64,000 nucleotides of DNA, taken from contig NZ_FRBX01000004.1 of NCBI RefSeq assembly GCF_900142715.1, forward strand, positions 186,001 to 250,000, read 5' to 3'. A program made the position numbers and the translations under genes. Shown in pieces: positions 21,132 to 29,422 of this stretch. Within the stretch, counting starts at the first letter, position 1. Each line of letters starts with the position of its first letter. Under the pieces are notes generated by a model that did no database searches, had not been told where the DNA came from, and was given only the letters and a program-made list of their open reading frames with translations. This DNA comes from Flavobacterium pectinovorum (GTDB lineage: Bacteria > Bacteroidota > Bacteroidia > Flavobacteriales > Flavobacteriaceae).

Positions 21132-22046
21132 ATGTTGCAATTAAATGTAAAGAACGAAACGTCAAGATTGCGTGCTGTAGTTTTGGGTTCAGCCGTTCAT
21201 AATGGGCCAACTCCATCTTTGGAAGAAGCCTACGATCCTAAATCATTGGAACATATTAAAGCAGGAACATATCCAATTGAAAAGGACATGGTTACTGAAA
21301 TGGATGCTTTTAATGCTGTTTTTCAAAAATATGATGTAAAAGTTTATCGTCCGGAAATGATTGAAAATTATAATCAAATTTTTGCCAGAGATATAGGTTT
21401 TGTTATTGACGACACTTTTGTGAAATCGAATATTTTGCCAGATCGAGAACGTGAATTAGATGCAATTCAATATGTAATTGATCAAATGGATGCAACTAAA
21501 GTGGTTCGCCCACCGGAGGAAGTACATATTGAAGGCGGAGATGTTATGCTTTGGAATAATCATATTTTTATTGGAACATATAAAGGCAGTGATTATAAGG
21601 ATTACATCACAGCAAGAACAAATATGCATGGTGTTAATTTTATCAAGGAATTATTCCCGAATAAAATTGTCAAAGAATTTGATTTGGTTAAATCGAAGTT
21701 AGAAGCTCGGGATAATGCTTTGCATCTTGATTGTTGCTTTCAGCCAGTTGGAAAAAATAAAGGGATCATTTATAAAAGAGGTTTTCGTGAGGAAGCTGAT
21801 TATTTATATTTAGTAAATCTTTTTGGGAAAGAAAATTTATTTCACATTGAGAGAAACGAAATGTATAATATGTTTTCAAACGTATTTTCAATTGATGAAA
21901 ATGTCGTAGTTTCAGAGAAGAATTTTACTCGCTTAAACAATTGGCTTCGTGCAAATGGTTTTATTGTTGAAGAAATTCCTTATGCAGAAATTGCAAAACA
22001 AGAAGGGTTGTTAAGATGTTCTACTTTACCATTAATTAGAGATTAA
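21132..22046 (+). CDS. Arginine deiminase / amidinotransferase-fold hydrolase
   Basis: The 304-residue protein belongs to the pentein superfamily of guanidine-modifying enzymes (amidinotransferase, dimethylarginine dimethylaminohydrolase, arginine deiminase). The expected catalytic residues are visible: Asp87 in FARDIGFV, the IEGGD segment (133-137), His198 in ALHLDCC and nucleophile Cys296 in LLRCSTLP. Members act on the guanidino group of arginine or its derivatives, but substrate cannot be chosen from sequence. The neighbour at 22123 is a second, divergent pentein. Flavobacterial relatives are often labelled dimethylarginine dimethylaminohydrolase; I treat that name as provisional. Confidence 0.8.
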   Translation: MLQLNVKNETSRLRAVVLGSAVHNGPTPSLEEAYDPKSLEHIKAGTYPIEKDMVTEMDAFNAVFQKYDVKVYRPEMIENYNQIFARDIGFVIDDTFVKSNILPDRERELDAIQYVIDQMDATKVVRPPEEVHIEGGDVMLWNNHIFIGTYKGSDYKDYITARTNMHGVNFIKELFPNKIVKEFDLVKSKLEARDNALHLDCCFQPVGKNKGIIYKRGFREEADYLYLVNLFGKENLFHIERNEMYNMFSNVFSIDENVVVSEKNFTRLNNWLRANGFIVEEIPYAEIAKQEGLLRCSTLPLIRD

Positions 22047-22084
22047 AAAAAATGGTTTTAAGTTTTATGTTTCCGGTGCCAGCA

Positions 22085-22107
22085 ACTTGAAACTTGAAAC
22101 CTGAAAC
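22085..22107 (+). repeat. Three heptanucleotide repeats (ACTTGAA type)
   Basis: ACTTGAA, ACTTGAA and ACCTGAA are joined head to tail at 22085-22105 and followed by AC. They lie in the short gap between the two pentein genes and start 39 nt after the first stop. No function is evident; the heptamer phase does not fit an operator with one helical turn. Confidence 0.7.
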
Positions 22108-22122
22108 AAAAAAATATAGTTT

Positions 22123-23058
22123 ATGAAACAAACTACAAATGCAATCGTAATGATTAGACCAGTTGCTTTTAGAATGAATGAGCAAACGGCTGTAAATAAT
22201 TATTACCAAAAAGTATTAGACGGACTTTTACCAAGTACTGTAAATGCAAAAGCCCAGCAGGAATTTGATACTTTCGTTGAGAAGTTAAGAGCCGTTGGAG
22301 TAGATGTGACAGTGATCGAAGATACTTTAGATACAGATACTCCGGATAGTATTTTTCCAAACAATTGGGTTTCATTTCATGAAAATGGAGATGTAGCTTT
22401 ATATCCAATGTTTGCTGAAAATCGTCGCCATGAACGTCGTGAAGATATTTTAGATACTCTTGAAGAAAAAGGTTTTGAGATTTCTAATATAATGGATTAT
22501 ACATCTGCAGAAGATGATGGTTTTTTTCTGGAAGGAACAGGAAGTCTACTTTTAGATCGAGCAAACGGAAAAGCATATTGTGCGTTATCTCCTCGAGCTG
22601 ATGAGGAATTGTTTATCGAATTTTGCGAAGATTTTGATTATGCTCCGGTTATTTTTGAAGCATTTCAGACTGTTGATGGAGAGCGTAAATTAATTTATCA
22701 CACTAATGTAATGATGTGTTTGGGTGAAACTTTTGCTGTTATTTGTGCAGATTGTATTGATGATAAGAAAGAACGTAAAATGGTGCTGGATAATTTAAAA
22801 ACTGATAAAAAAGAAATTATTTTAATTACTGAAGCTCAGGTAAATAATTTTGCCGGAAATATGCTGGAAGTTCGAGGGGCAAATGATAAAAAATATATTG
22901 TCATGAGCGCATCGGCACATAAGAGTTTAACTCCAAAACAAATTGCACAATTAGACAATCATGCAGAAATTTTAAGTTCAAGTTTAGATACAATTGAAGC
23001 TTGTGGCGGCGGAAGTGCAAGATGTATGATGGCAGAAGTGTTTTTGCCAAGAAATTAA
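22123..23058 (+). CDS. ctlX: CtlX-like citrulline/arginine-type pentein hydrolase
   Basis: This 311-residue pentein-fold protein has the probable catalytic set Asp75 (DTPDSIFPNNW), His193 (IYHTNVMM) and Cys301 in the C-terminal GGGSARCMMAEVF. The organisation matches the family annotated as citrulline utilisation hydrolase CtlX and related dimethylargininase-like proteins. It probably hydrolyses a ureido or guanidino group, but the exact substrate is not determined by these motifs. It lies 76 nt after the other pentein gene without an intervening terminator, so the two may be co-transcribed. A bidirectional terminator follows. Confidence 0.75.
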   Translation: MKQTTNAIVMIRPVAFRMNEQTAVNNYYQKVLDGLLPSTVNAKAQQEFDTFVEKLRAVGVDVTVIEDTLDTDTPDSIFPNNWVSFHENGDVALYPMFAENRRHERREDILDTLEEKGFEISNIMDYTSAEDDGFFLEGTGSLLLDRANGKAYCALSPRADEELFIEFCEDFDYAPVIFEAFQTVDGERKLIYHTNVMMCLGETFAVICADCIDDKKERKMVLDNLKTDKKEIILITEAQVNNFAGNMLEVRGANDKKYIVMSASAHKSLTPKQIAQLDNHAEILSSSLDTIEACGGGSARCMMAEVFLPRN

Positions 23059-23078
23059 AAAATAATTTTAGACCATAA

Positions 23079-23117
23079 AAAAGGGATAGAACATAAGTTT
23101 TATCCCTTTTGTTTTTT
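23079..23117. terminator. Bidirectional terminator between ctlX and the marC-like gene
   Basis: The 10-bp stem (23079-23088 with 23101-23110) has A residues before it and T residues after it, so it can work from either strand. It lies between two convergent genes whose ends are 21 and 19 nt away. Confidence 0.85.
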
Positions 23118-23135
23118 ATTCAAATGTTTGATGAA

Positions 23136-23765
23136 TTACATCAAATTTCCTTTGATAATATTTACTATTGAGCTTACAATGTATTGAATTCCGATGGAAA
23201 TTACAATAAAACCAACAATTCTTGATATTGCTACAATTCCTGAAGCTCCTAATATACGAGCCAGATAATGTGCGCTTTTAAGTATGGCAAAAATGGCAAC
23301 GGCAATCGCAAAAATGGCTAAACTAGAAATAATGATTTCATTCATTTTATGGTGTTCCTGATAAAAAGCAATTAATAATGACATCGATCCAGGACCAGCT
23401 AACATTGGTATCGCTAATGGAGTAAGCGCAATATCGTTTCGATGGTGTGCTTCATTTTCAATTTTTTTATTGATGCCTCGTTTTTTGTTGAATTTCCCTG
23501 AAAGTAAAGAAAATCCTGAATTCACAATCACAATTCCGCCGGCAATTCTAAGAGCGTCAATGCTGATCCCGAAAAAGGTTAAAACATATTGACCTATAAA
23601 ATAAGAAACCATTAAAATTATAAAAACATTTATCGCTGTCCAAAGTGAAATTCTCGAGCGTTCTTTCTGAGAGTCATCCTGTGTAAGTCCAACAAAAATA
23701 GGAACAGTGCCAATTGGGTTTAAAACCGAAAAAAGAGCAGCAAATAAGTAAATAAATAAATCCAT
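23136..23765 (-). CDS. MarC family integral membrane protein
   Basis: This 209-residue protein, the only clear minus-strand gene in the window, matches the MarC/UPF0056 family in length and content. It starts MDLFIYLFAALFSVLNPIGTVPIF and contains the conserved ALTPLAIPMLAGPGSMSLLIAF segment. About six transmembrane helices are predicted in the inner membrane. The family function is unknown; despite its name, MarC was not confirmed as a multiple-antibiotic-resistance determinant. It is convergent with ctlX and divergent from the CoA-binding gene. No confident promoter was found on the minus strand. Confidence 0.9.
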   Translation of the reverse strand: MDLFIYLFAALFSVLNPIGTVPIFVGLTQDDSQKERSRISLWTAINVFIILMVSYFIGQYVLTFFGISIDALRIAGGIVIVNSGFSLLSGKFNKKRGINKKIENEAHHRNDIALTPLAIPMLAGPGSMSLLIAFYQEHHKMNEIIISSLAIFAIAVAIFAILKSAHYLARILGASGIVAISRIVGFIVISIGIQYIVSSIVNIIKGNLM

Positions 23766-23893
23766 AGAGTTTTGGTTAACGAAGTAAAAATAGTCAAATT
23801 TTAATATTACAGAACAATTTGATGTAAGGTTATTCGTTTTTTATTGCTTTAATTAGTAAATTAATAACTTAAAATTAGCTCATTCTTTTTGAC

Positions 23894-23901
23894 TACTTTT
23901 G
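23894..23901 (+). promoter_or_regulatory. Probable -7 element for the CoA-binding protein gene
   Basis: TACTTTTG fits TAnnTTTG. Initiation near 23907 places the ATGs at 23916 and 23919 in the transcript and excludes the upstream in-frame TTG at 23889 as the start. Confidence 0.6.
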
Positions 23902-23915
23902 TAAAATATTTTAAA

Positions 23916-24284
23916 ATGATGAAAAATAAGAAAACTTTAGTTCTGGGAGCTACTACAAAACCAGATCGATACGCATATAGAGCTATAAATATGTTGGTTC
24001 AAAAAGGACATACTGTTTTAGCAATTGGTCAAAATACCGGTGAAGTAGCCGGTGTAAAAATTCAAACTAAAGCCATTCCGGTTAAAAATATAGACACAGT
24101 AACTTTATATTTAAACCCTACACGTCAGCGTGATTATTACAATTACATAATCGAAGCTCAGCCAAAAAGAGTAGTTTTTAATCCAGGAACTGAAAATCCT
24201 GAATTATATCAGTTGCTTGAATTGAATGATATTAAGGCAGAAGTTGCTTGTACTTTGGTTTTATTGGCAACAAATCAATATTGA
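23916..24284 (+). CDS. CoA-binding domain protein
   Basis: From the ATG at 23916 the product has 122 residues: MMKNKKTLVLGATTKPDRYAYRAINML and so on. It is a small Rossmann-fold protein of the CoA_binding (YccU-like) type, with a GATxxPxRYAYRA nucleotide-binding loop, HTVLAIG, and a NPGTENPEL segment near the end. The family binds CoA in vitro but has no established reaction. The start was moved from the in-frame TTG at 23889 because that codon lies upstream of the -7 box; 23919 is equally possible. A long hairpin follows the stop. Confidence 0.82.
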   Translation: MMKNKKTLVLGATTKPDRYAYRAINMLVQKGHTVLAIGQNTGEVAGVKIQTKAIPVKNIDTVTLYLNPTRQRDYYNYIIEAQPKRVVFNPGTENPELYQLLELNDIKAEVACTLVLLATNQY

Positions 24285-24307
24285 TTTTCCGGATTGTCCA
24301 GTTTAGT

Positions 24308-24350
24308 TCAAATCCTTTTTTATTCTGTTCAATAATAAGAAAGGATTTGA
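24308..24350 (+). terminator. Long hairpin after the CoA-binding gene
   Basis: An 11-bp perfect stem (24308-24318 with 24340-24350) extends inward by six A/U or G-U pairs to about 17 bp. It is followed by a T-containing but interrupted tract (TTTATAATTT). A terminator or mRNA-stabilising stem is the likely role. Confidence 0.65.
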
Positions 24351-24382
24351 TTTATAATTTAAGTAAAAAAACTCTTTAGTAG

Positions 24383-24390
24383 TATATTTG
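24383..24390 (+). promoter_or_regulatory. Probable -7 element for recR
   Basis: TATATTTG matches the consensus exactly, but the TTG element is not clear at the right distance. A second octamer, TACTTTTG, lies at 24448-24455, only 5 nt before the ATG at 24461. If used, it would give an almost leaderless transcript. Confidence 0.5.
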
Positions 24391-24460
24391 CTCTTTAAAA
24401 CACAGTGAATTTAGTTGTCCCCAAGTCTACTAAACCATTAAAAGTATTACTTTTGTCGTT

Positions 24461-25081
24461 ATGGAATTTTCATCAAAGTTAATAGAAAAAGCAGTTAACG
24501 AAATGTCGCAATTACCAGGTATTGGTAAGCGTACGGCATTACGATTGGTTTTGCATTTGCTAAAGCAACCAAAGGAGCAAACTGGTTTTTTATCTCAGGC
24601 ATTGCTAAATATGCGTGAAGATATTAAGTTTTGTAGAAGCTGTCATAATATTTCTGATACAACAGTTTGCGAAATCTGTGCAAATTCAGGCAGAAACCAT
24701 CAGACGATTTGTGTCGTAGAAGATATTAGAGATGTGATGGCAATCGAAAATACAGGACAATATAAAGGAATTTATCACGTACTCGGAGGGAAAATTTCTC
24801 CAATTGAAGGTGTTGGGCCTGGGCAATTAAATATTTCAAGTTTAGTAGAAAAAGTGAAATCCGGAAAAGTAATTGAGATTATTTTTGCGCTAAGCTCTAC
24901 TATGGAAGGCGATACAACTAATTTTTATATCTATAAACAAATTGCAGAATCTGAAATTGTGATTTCGACAATTGCAAGAGGAATATCTGTTGGAGACGAA
25001 TTAGAATATGCTGATGAAATTACACTTGGCAGAAGTATTTTACACAGAGTGCCATTCGAAAAAACTTTTAAAAACAACTAA
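24461..25081 (+). CDS. recR: Recombination mediator RecR
   Basis: The 206-residue protein has the usual RecR layout: a helix-hairpin-helix ([20 protein letters not shown], about 13-33), a four-cysteine zinc finger ([16 protein letters not shown]) and a Toprim domain ([14 protein letters not shown]). With RecO and RecF it loads RecA on SSB-coated single-stranded DNA in gap repair. Length is normal. It is not next to dnaX here, unlike in many proteobacteria. The capsule locus begins just downstream. Confidence 0.97.
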   Translation: MEFSSKLIEKAVNEMSQLPGIGKRTALRLVLHLLKQPKEQTGFLSQALLNMREDIKFCRSCHNISDTTVCEICANSGRNHQTICVVEDIRDVMAIENTGQYKGIYHVLGGKISPIEGVGPGQLNISSLVEKVKSGKVIEIIFALSSTMEGDTTNFYIYKQIAESEIVISTIARGISVGDELEYADEITLGRSILHRVPFEKTFKNN

Positions 25082-25127
25082 ATAAAACCAAACAAAAGTT
25101 AGATTTCCTGAAGATTAAAGGAAAAGC

Positions 25128-25135
25128 TATATTTG
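25128..25135 (+). promoter_or_regulatory. Probable promoter of the first polysaccharide operon
   Basis: TATATTTG at 25128-25135 matches TAnnTTTG. A short 6-bp stem (TTTCCT paired with AGGAAA) lies just upstream; the TTG position is degenerate. Initiation near 25141 would leave a leader of only 12 nt before the ATG at 25153. Confidence 0.55.
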
Positions 25136-25152
25136 CGACTAAATTTTAAATA

Positions 25153-25947
25153 ATGACAAGAAAAAGCTTTTATATATTGCTGTTAATTAGCACACTTTTT
25201 ACATCTTGTATTCCAATAAAAGATTTGGTGTATTTACAAGATAAAAATACTTCAGCAGAACAAAATACAATTGCCGCAGTCGAATCTAAACCTTATAGAT
25301 TGCAAGTTAATGATATTATTAGTATCGATATAAAAGCAATTGATCCTAAGCTTGTTACTATTTTTAATTCAACCGAATCAGCTTCAGGAACTACAGCAAA
25401 ATCAGAATCATCATTATATTTCAATGGTTTTACGGTAGATGATCATGGAAATATCCGTATGCCAATTTTGGGTGAAATAAATGTAATTGGATTTACAATC
25501 GAGGAAGTAAGAGTTAAAATTGAAAAAAAGTTACTTGAAGAATATTTTAAAAGTGATGCTAATATTTTTGTGACTGTCAAATTAGCGGGTTTTCGATATA
25601 CGATTAATGGAGAAGTAGGAAGTACTGGAACCAAAACACTATTTCAACAACATGTAAATATTATGGAAGCTATTGCAAACGCTGGAGACATTACGACTGT
25701 TGGAAATAGAAGAGCGGTAACAGTAATTCGTCAAACACCAACGGGAGTTCAAATGAACGACCTTGATCTTACAGATGTAAATGTGATGAAATCTCCCTAT
25801 TATTATTTACAGCCTAATGATTACATTTATGTAAAACCACTAAGACAAAAAACATGGGGAACGGGACAAACTGGAATACAATCAATTGGTACAATTATAA
25901 CCTTGTTGTCATTAGCAACGACGGTTTATTTGATTCTGAAAAATTAA
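25153..25947 (+). CDS. Wza-like outer-membrane polysaccharide export lipoprotein
   Basis: The 264-residue protein has a lipoprotein signal peptide with a lipobox ending LFTSC (Cys19). A Poly_export domain follows (about 45-135, containing YRLQVNDIISIDI and GNIRMPILGEINVIG), then an SLBB-type domain (GFRYTINGEVGSTGTKTL) and a C-terminal hydrophobic helix (about 243-262). It should form the outer-membrane channel for polysaccharide export. The next gene encodes the matching Wzc-like kinase, 14 nt downstream. A second, larger export protein is encoded at 35095, so the locus has two such systems. Confidence 0.9.
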   Translation: MTRKSFYILLLISTLFTSCIPIKDLVYLQDKNTSAEQNTIAAVESKPYRLQVNDIISIDIKAIDPKLVTIFNSTESASGTTAKSESSLYFNGFTVDDHGNIRMPILGEINVIGFTIEEVRVKIEKKLLEEYFKSDANIFVTVKLAGFRYTINGEVGSTGTKTLFQQHVNIMEAIANAGDITTVGNRRAVTVIRQTPTGVQMNDLDLTDVNVMKSPYYYLQPNDYIYVKPLRQKTWGTGQTGIQSIGTIITLLSLATTVYLILKN

Positions 25948-25961
25948 ACTAAATTCAAAAA

Positions 25962-28403
25962 ATGTTAGATATAAAAGATTTTTCGATTTTTGAAAATCAT
26001 TCAAATTTTGATTTTAAAGGATTTTTATTGAAAATCGCTAGTTATTGGAAATGGTTTCTCGCTAGTTTAATAATTGCATTTACAATTGCATATCAGGTAA
26101 ATATTCGAAAAGAGAAAATTTACGCAATGCAAACGATGATTTCTATCAAAGAAGAGAGTAATCCTTTTTTTACTTCAAATACTAGTTTGGTTTTTAATTG
26201 GGGAGGAATATCAGATCAGGTAAATGGAATTTCGACTATATTACAATCAAGGTCGCATAATGAATTAGTTGTAAGTAAGTTGCAGTTTTATATTGATTAT
26301 TTCCAACAAGGGAAATATAATTTAATTGATGCTTATGGAGCGGTACCATTCTATTTAAATATTGATAAATCAAAAGGACAACTTACAAACACTTTAATAA
26401 GTATTAAATTTTTAAGTGAAAATGAATATGAAATCCGTATTCCTTTTGAAAATAGTTCAGTTTCATTAATAGATTATACCACAAACACTTATTCAAAAAC
26501 AAATGTTCAGCCGGTAGAGTTTATAAAAAGATATAAGGTTGGTGAGCAAGTTGTATTGCCTTTTCTAAATTGGAAATTACAGATAAACGATAATCCCGGT
26601 TTTTACAAAGGAAATGAATATTTTGTGAGATTCAATGATTTTAATGGAACGGTGTCTCGTTATAAAGGCGTAAATGTAGATTCTGATGATAAAGGAGGTT
26701 CTATATTGACTTTAAGTATGCAGGGTACAAACAAAGCCAGAATGGTAGAATACTTAAATGCTACCGTGAGAATGTTAATAAAAATTCAGCTTGACGGAAA
26801 AAATCAATTTGCAAACAATACAATACGATTTATAGATAGCACACTTGTGGCCATGGAAGGGCAATTGAAGCAAACCGGAAACGAATTAAAAACCTTCAGA
26901 AAAGATAAGAATGTTTATGATATAGAAGCCGGAGGCGCAAAGTTTTCAGATCAAATAATGAATTTTGATGTAGAGAGAGATCAAATTTCCAGAAAAATAG
27001 CATATTATAATTCATTAAAAACTTATTTGAATAACAGTGTCGATTATTCCAGACTTCCGGCTCCTTCAGTTGCTGGAATTGAAGATCCAAATATTGTTGT
27101 TAATGTATCAAAAATAATAGCACTTTCCACTCAAAGATCAGAGATGGCTTATGCAGTAAAAAGTGATAAGATTTTTAAAGATTTTGATAACCAAATGCGC
27201 GCTGTTAAAGATGTTTTATTAGAAAATATCGCTACAGCAAAATCTTCACTATTGTATGATTTATCTATGGTGAATGCCAAAATTGGTGAGGCAGAAAGTA
27301 CAGTCAAAAAGTTACCGGAAGAACAGCAGGAATTATTGAAGATTAAAAGAAAATATGATTTAAATGATAATATTTACACTGAATTTCTTCAAAAACGCAA
27401 TGAAGCAGAAATTGTAAAAGCTTTTAATTTATCAGATATACATTTTATTGATCCGGCCAAAGATATTGGAGGTGGTTTAATTGGACCAAAAACTTCTGTA
27501 AATTATGTATTGGCTTTATTTTTGGGTATCTTAGTTCCTTTGTTATTCGTTTTTGGAATTTTCTTCATTAATAATTCAATTCAAAATACTGAAGACATTA
27601 ATAAATTGACCCAGATTCCACTTATTGGAGTAATTGGTGTAAATAAGGGTAATGTTAATTTAGCAGTATTTGATAAGCCAAAATCGGCACTTTCTGAGTC
27701 TTTTAGAGCTATTCGTTCTTCATTGCAATTTTTGTACAAAAAACAGCAGGTAAGTGGTTCAAAAACGTTAATGATCACTTCATCTATAAGTGGAGAAGGA
27801 AAAACATTTTGCTCTATAAATATTGCTACTATTTTCGCTTTAAGCGAAAAGAAAACTGTTATTATTGGTTTAGATTTGAGAAAGCCCAGATTAGCAGATG
27901 AGTTTAATTTGAGTAATCAAATAGGAGTTGTAAATTATTTAATTAAACAAAAAACGTTGAGTGAAATTATTAATCCAACAGAAATTCCTAATCTTGATGT
28001 TATACTTTCCGGCCCTATTCCACCCAATCCGTCTGAGCTTATCATAAGTGAAGCAATGAAAGAGTTGATAGAAGAGTTAAAACAAAAATATGATTATATT
28101 ATTTTAGACACTCCGCCGGTTGGTCTTGTTTCCGATGCTTTAGAATTGGTTCAGTATGCAGATGTAACATTGTATATTGTTAGACAAAATTATACTAAAA
28201 AAGATATGATCACGTTGTTGAATACTAGAGTAAAAAGAGGAGAGCTAAATAATACAAGTATTGTTTTGAATGGATATGAAAATAAAGCAAAATATGGAAC
28301 TGCTTACGGGTACGGTTATGGAGTGTATTCTAATGGTTATCACGAAGAAGAAGTAAAGCCAGGTTTTATAAAGTCTCTTTCTAATAAATTCAATAAAAAA
28401 TAA
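25962..28403 (+). CDS. Wzc-like polysaccharide co-polymerase with tyrosine autokinase domain
   Basis: The 813-residue protein combines a Wzz/GumC-type chain-length region with a cytoplasmic BY-kinase. Transmembrane helices lie near 28-48 and 516-537, with coiled-coil-prone periplasmic sequence between. The kinase has Walker A (SISGEGKT, about 606-613), Walker A' (IIGLDLRKPR, about 631-640) and Walker B (YIILDTPP, about 713-720). The C-terminus has a tyrosine cluster (YGTAYGYGYGVYSNGY), the usual autophosphorylation site. It controls polymer length and export with the Wza-like lipoprotein. No matching low-molecular-weight phosphatase gene is seen in the window. Confidence 0.93.
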   Translation: MLDIKDFSIFENHSNFDFKGFLLKIASYWKWFLASLIIAFTIAYQVNIRKEKIYAMQTMISIKEESNPFFTSNTSLVFNWGGISDQVNGISTILQSRSHNELVVSKLQFYIDYFQQGKYNLIDAYGAVPFYLNIDKSKGQLTNTLISIKFLSENEYEIRIPFENSSVSLIDYTTNTYSKTNVQPVEFIKRYKVGEQVVLPFLNWKLQINDNPGFYKGNEYFVRFNDFNGTVSRYKGVNVDSDDKGGSILTLSMQGTNKARMVEYLNATVRMLIKIQLDGKNQFANNTIRFIDSTLVAMEGQLKQTGNELKTFRKDKNVYDIEAGGAKFSDQIMNFDVERDQISRKIAYYNSLKTYLNNSVDYSRLPAPSVAGIEDPNIVVNVSKIIALSTQRSEMAYAVKSDKIFKDFDNQMRAVKDVLLENIATAKSSLLYDLSMVNAKIGEAESTVKKLPEEQQELLKIKRKYDLNDNIYTEFLQKRNEAEIVKAFNLSDIHFIDPAKDIGGGLIGPKTSVNYVLALFLGILVPLLFVFGIFFINNSIQNTEDINKLTQIPLIGVIGVNKGNVNLAVFDKPKSALSESFRAIRSSLQFLYKKQQVSGSKTLMITSSISGEGKTFCSINIATIFALSEKKTVIIGLDLRKPRLADEFNLSNQIGVVNYLIKQKTLSEIINPTEIPNLDVILSGPIPPNPSELIISEAMKELIEELKQKYDYIILDTPPVGLVSDALELVQYADVTLYIVRQNYTKKDMITLLNTRVKRGELNNTSIVLNGYENKAKYGTAYGYGYGVYSNGYHEEEVKPGFIKSLSNKFNKK

Positions 28404-28412
28404 ATTCAATAA

Positions 28413-29396
28413 ATGGAAGCATCAACTCAATATAAAATTTTGATTACGGGTGGAGCGGGTTTTATTGGTTCAAATTTATGTGAGTATTTTCTAAAATCAG
28501 GTCATAAAGTAATTTGTTTAGATAATTTTTCGACGGGTCATCGTCATAATTTGAAAGATATTTTAAATCATCCTAATTTTAAATTAATTGAAGGAGATAT
28601 ACGAAATATAGAAGATTGTGTTTTGTCTGTAAAAGATGTTGATTATGTTTTGCATCAGGCAGCTTTAGGTTCTGTACCAAGGTCAATAAATGATCCTATA
28701 ACCACAAATGATGTTAATGTTTCAGGATTTCTTAATATGCTGGTAGCTTCACGCGATGCAAAAATTAAACGTTTTATTTATGCGGCAAGTTCTTCAACTT
28801 ATGGAGATTCTCAAGGATTGCCAAAAGTAGAAGATGTTATAGGGAAGCCTTTATCTCCGTATGCAATTACGAAATATGTAAACGAATTATATGCAGAGAT
28901 TTTTAGTAAAACGTATGGTTTAGAAACTATTGGATTACGTTATTTTAATGTTTTTGGAAGAAAACAGGATCCAAATGGTGCTTATGCTGCAGTAATTCCT
29001 AAATTTGTAATGCAATTCATGCATTATGAAAGCCCGATAATTAATGGTGATGGAAATTATTCTCGTGATTTTACTTATATTGATAATGTAATTCAGATGA
29101 ATGAATTAGCTATGACAAGTCAAAATCCGGAAGCTATAAACACTGTTTATAATACGGCATATGGTGATCGAAATACATTAAATGATCTGGTAGGGTATTT
29201 GAAAAAATATTTAGCTGAATTTGATTCAAAAATAGCAGATGTTGAAGTTGTCTATGGAGTAAACAGAGTGGGAGATATTCCGCATTCATTAGCAAGTATC
29301 GATAAGGCAAAAAATATATTAGGTTACAATCCAAAATATTCGTTGCAGGATGGGTTAAAAGAAGCAGTAAATTGGTATTGGAATAATTTGAAATAA
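28413..29396 (+). CDS. UDP-N-acetylglucosamine (or uronate) 4-epimerase, WbpP/TviC-like SDR
   Basis: The 327-residue extended SDR has the NAD-binding GGAGFIG (13-19) and catalytic Ser127 with Tyr150 and Lys154 (SPYAITK). Sequence features such as DNFSTGHRHNL, AALGSVPRSINDP and RYFNVFGRKQDPNGAYAAVIPKF are those of WbpP/TviC-type UDP-GlcNAc or UDP-GlcNAc-uronate 4-epimerases. It probably makes a UDP-GalNAc or UDP-GalNAcA donor. The likely partner, a TviB-type dehydrogenase, is encoded in the next operon at 31659. An alternative is simple UDP-glucose/GlcNAc epimerisation. Confidence 0.82.
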   Translation: MEASTQYKILITGGAGFIGSNLCEYFLKSGHKVICLDNFSTGHRHNLKDILNHPNFKLIEGDIRNIEDCVLSVKDVDYVLHQAALGSVPRSINDPITTNDVNVSGFLNMLVASRDAKIKRFIYAASSSTYGDSQGLPKVEDVIGKPLSPYAITKYVNELYAEIFSKTYGLETIGLRYFNVFGRKQDPNGAYAAVIPKFVMQFMHYESPIINGDGNYSRDFTYIDNVIQMNELAMTSQNPEAINTVYNTAYGDRNTLNDLVGYLKKYLAEFDSKIADVEVVYGVNRVGDIPHSLASIDKAKNILGYNPKYSLQDGLKEAVNWYWNNLK

Positions 29397-29422
29397 ATCA
29401 AGGATAACATAATAAGAAATAA

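Noticed and set aside
22085..22107. Heptamer repeats as a CRISPR-like array
   Set aside because: Units are 7 nt with no spacers and only three copies.
23889..23915. TTG at 23889 as start of the CoA-binding protein
   Set aside because: The codon sits upstream of the -7 box at 23894-23901, so it would not be in the transcript; ATGs at 23916 and 23919 fit better.
24448..24455. Second -7 octamer as the sole recR promoter
   Set aside because: It is 5 nt before the ATG and would give a nearly leaderless mRNA, and no TTG element is at the right spacing. Kept only as an alternative to 24383-24390.
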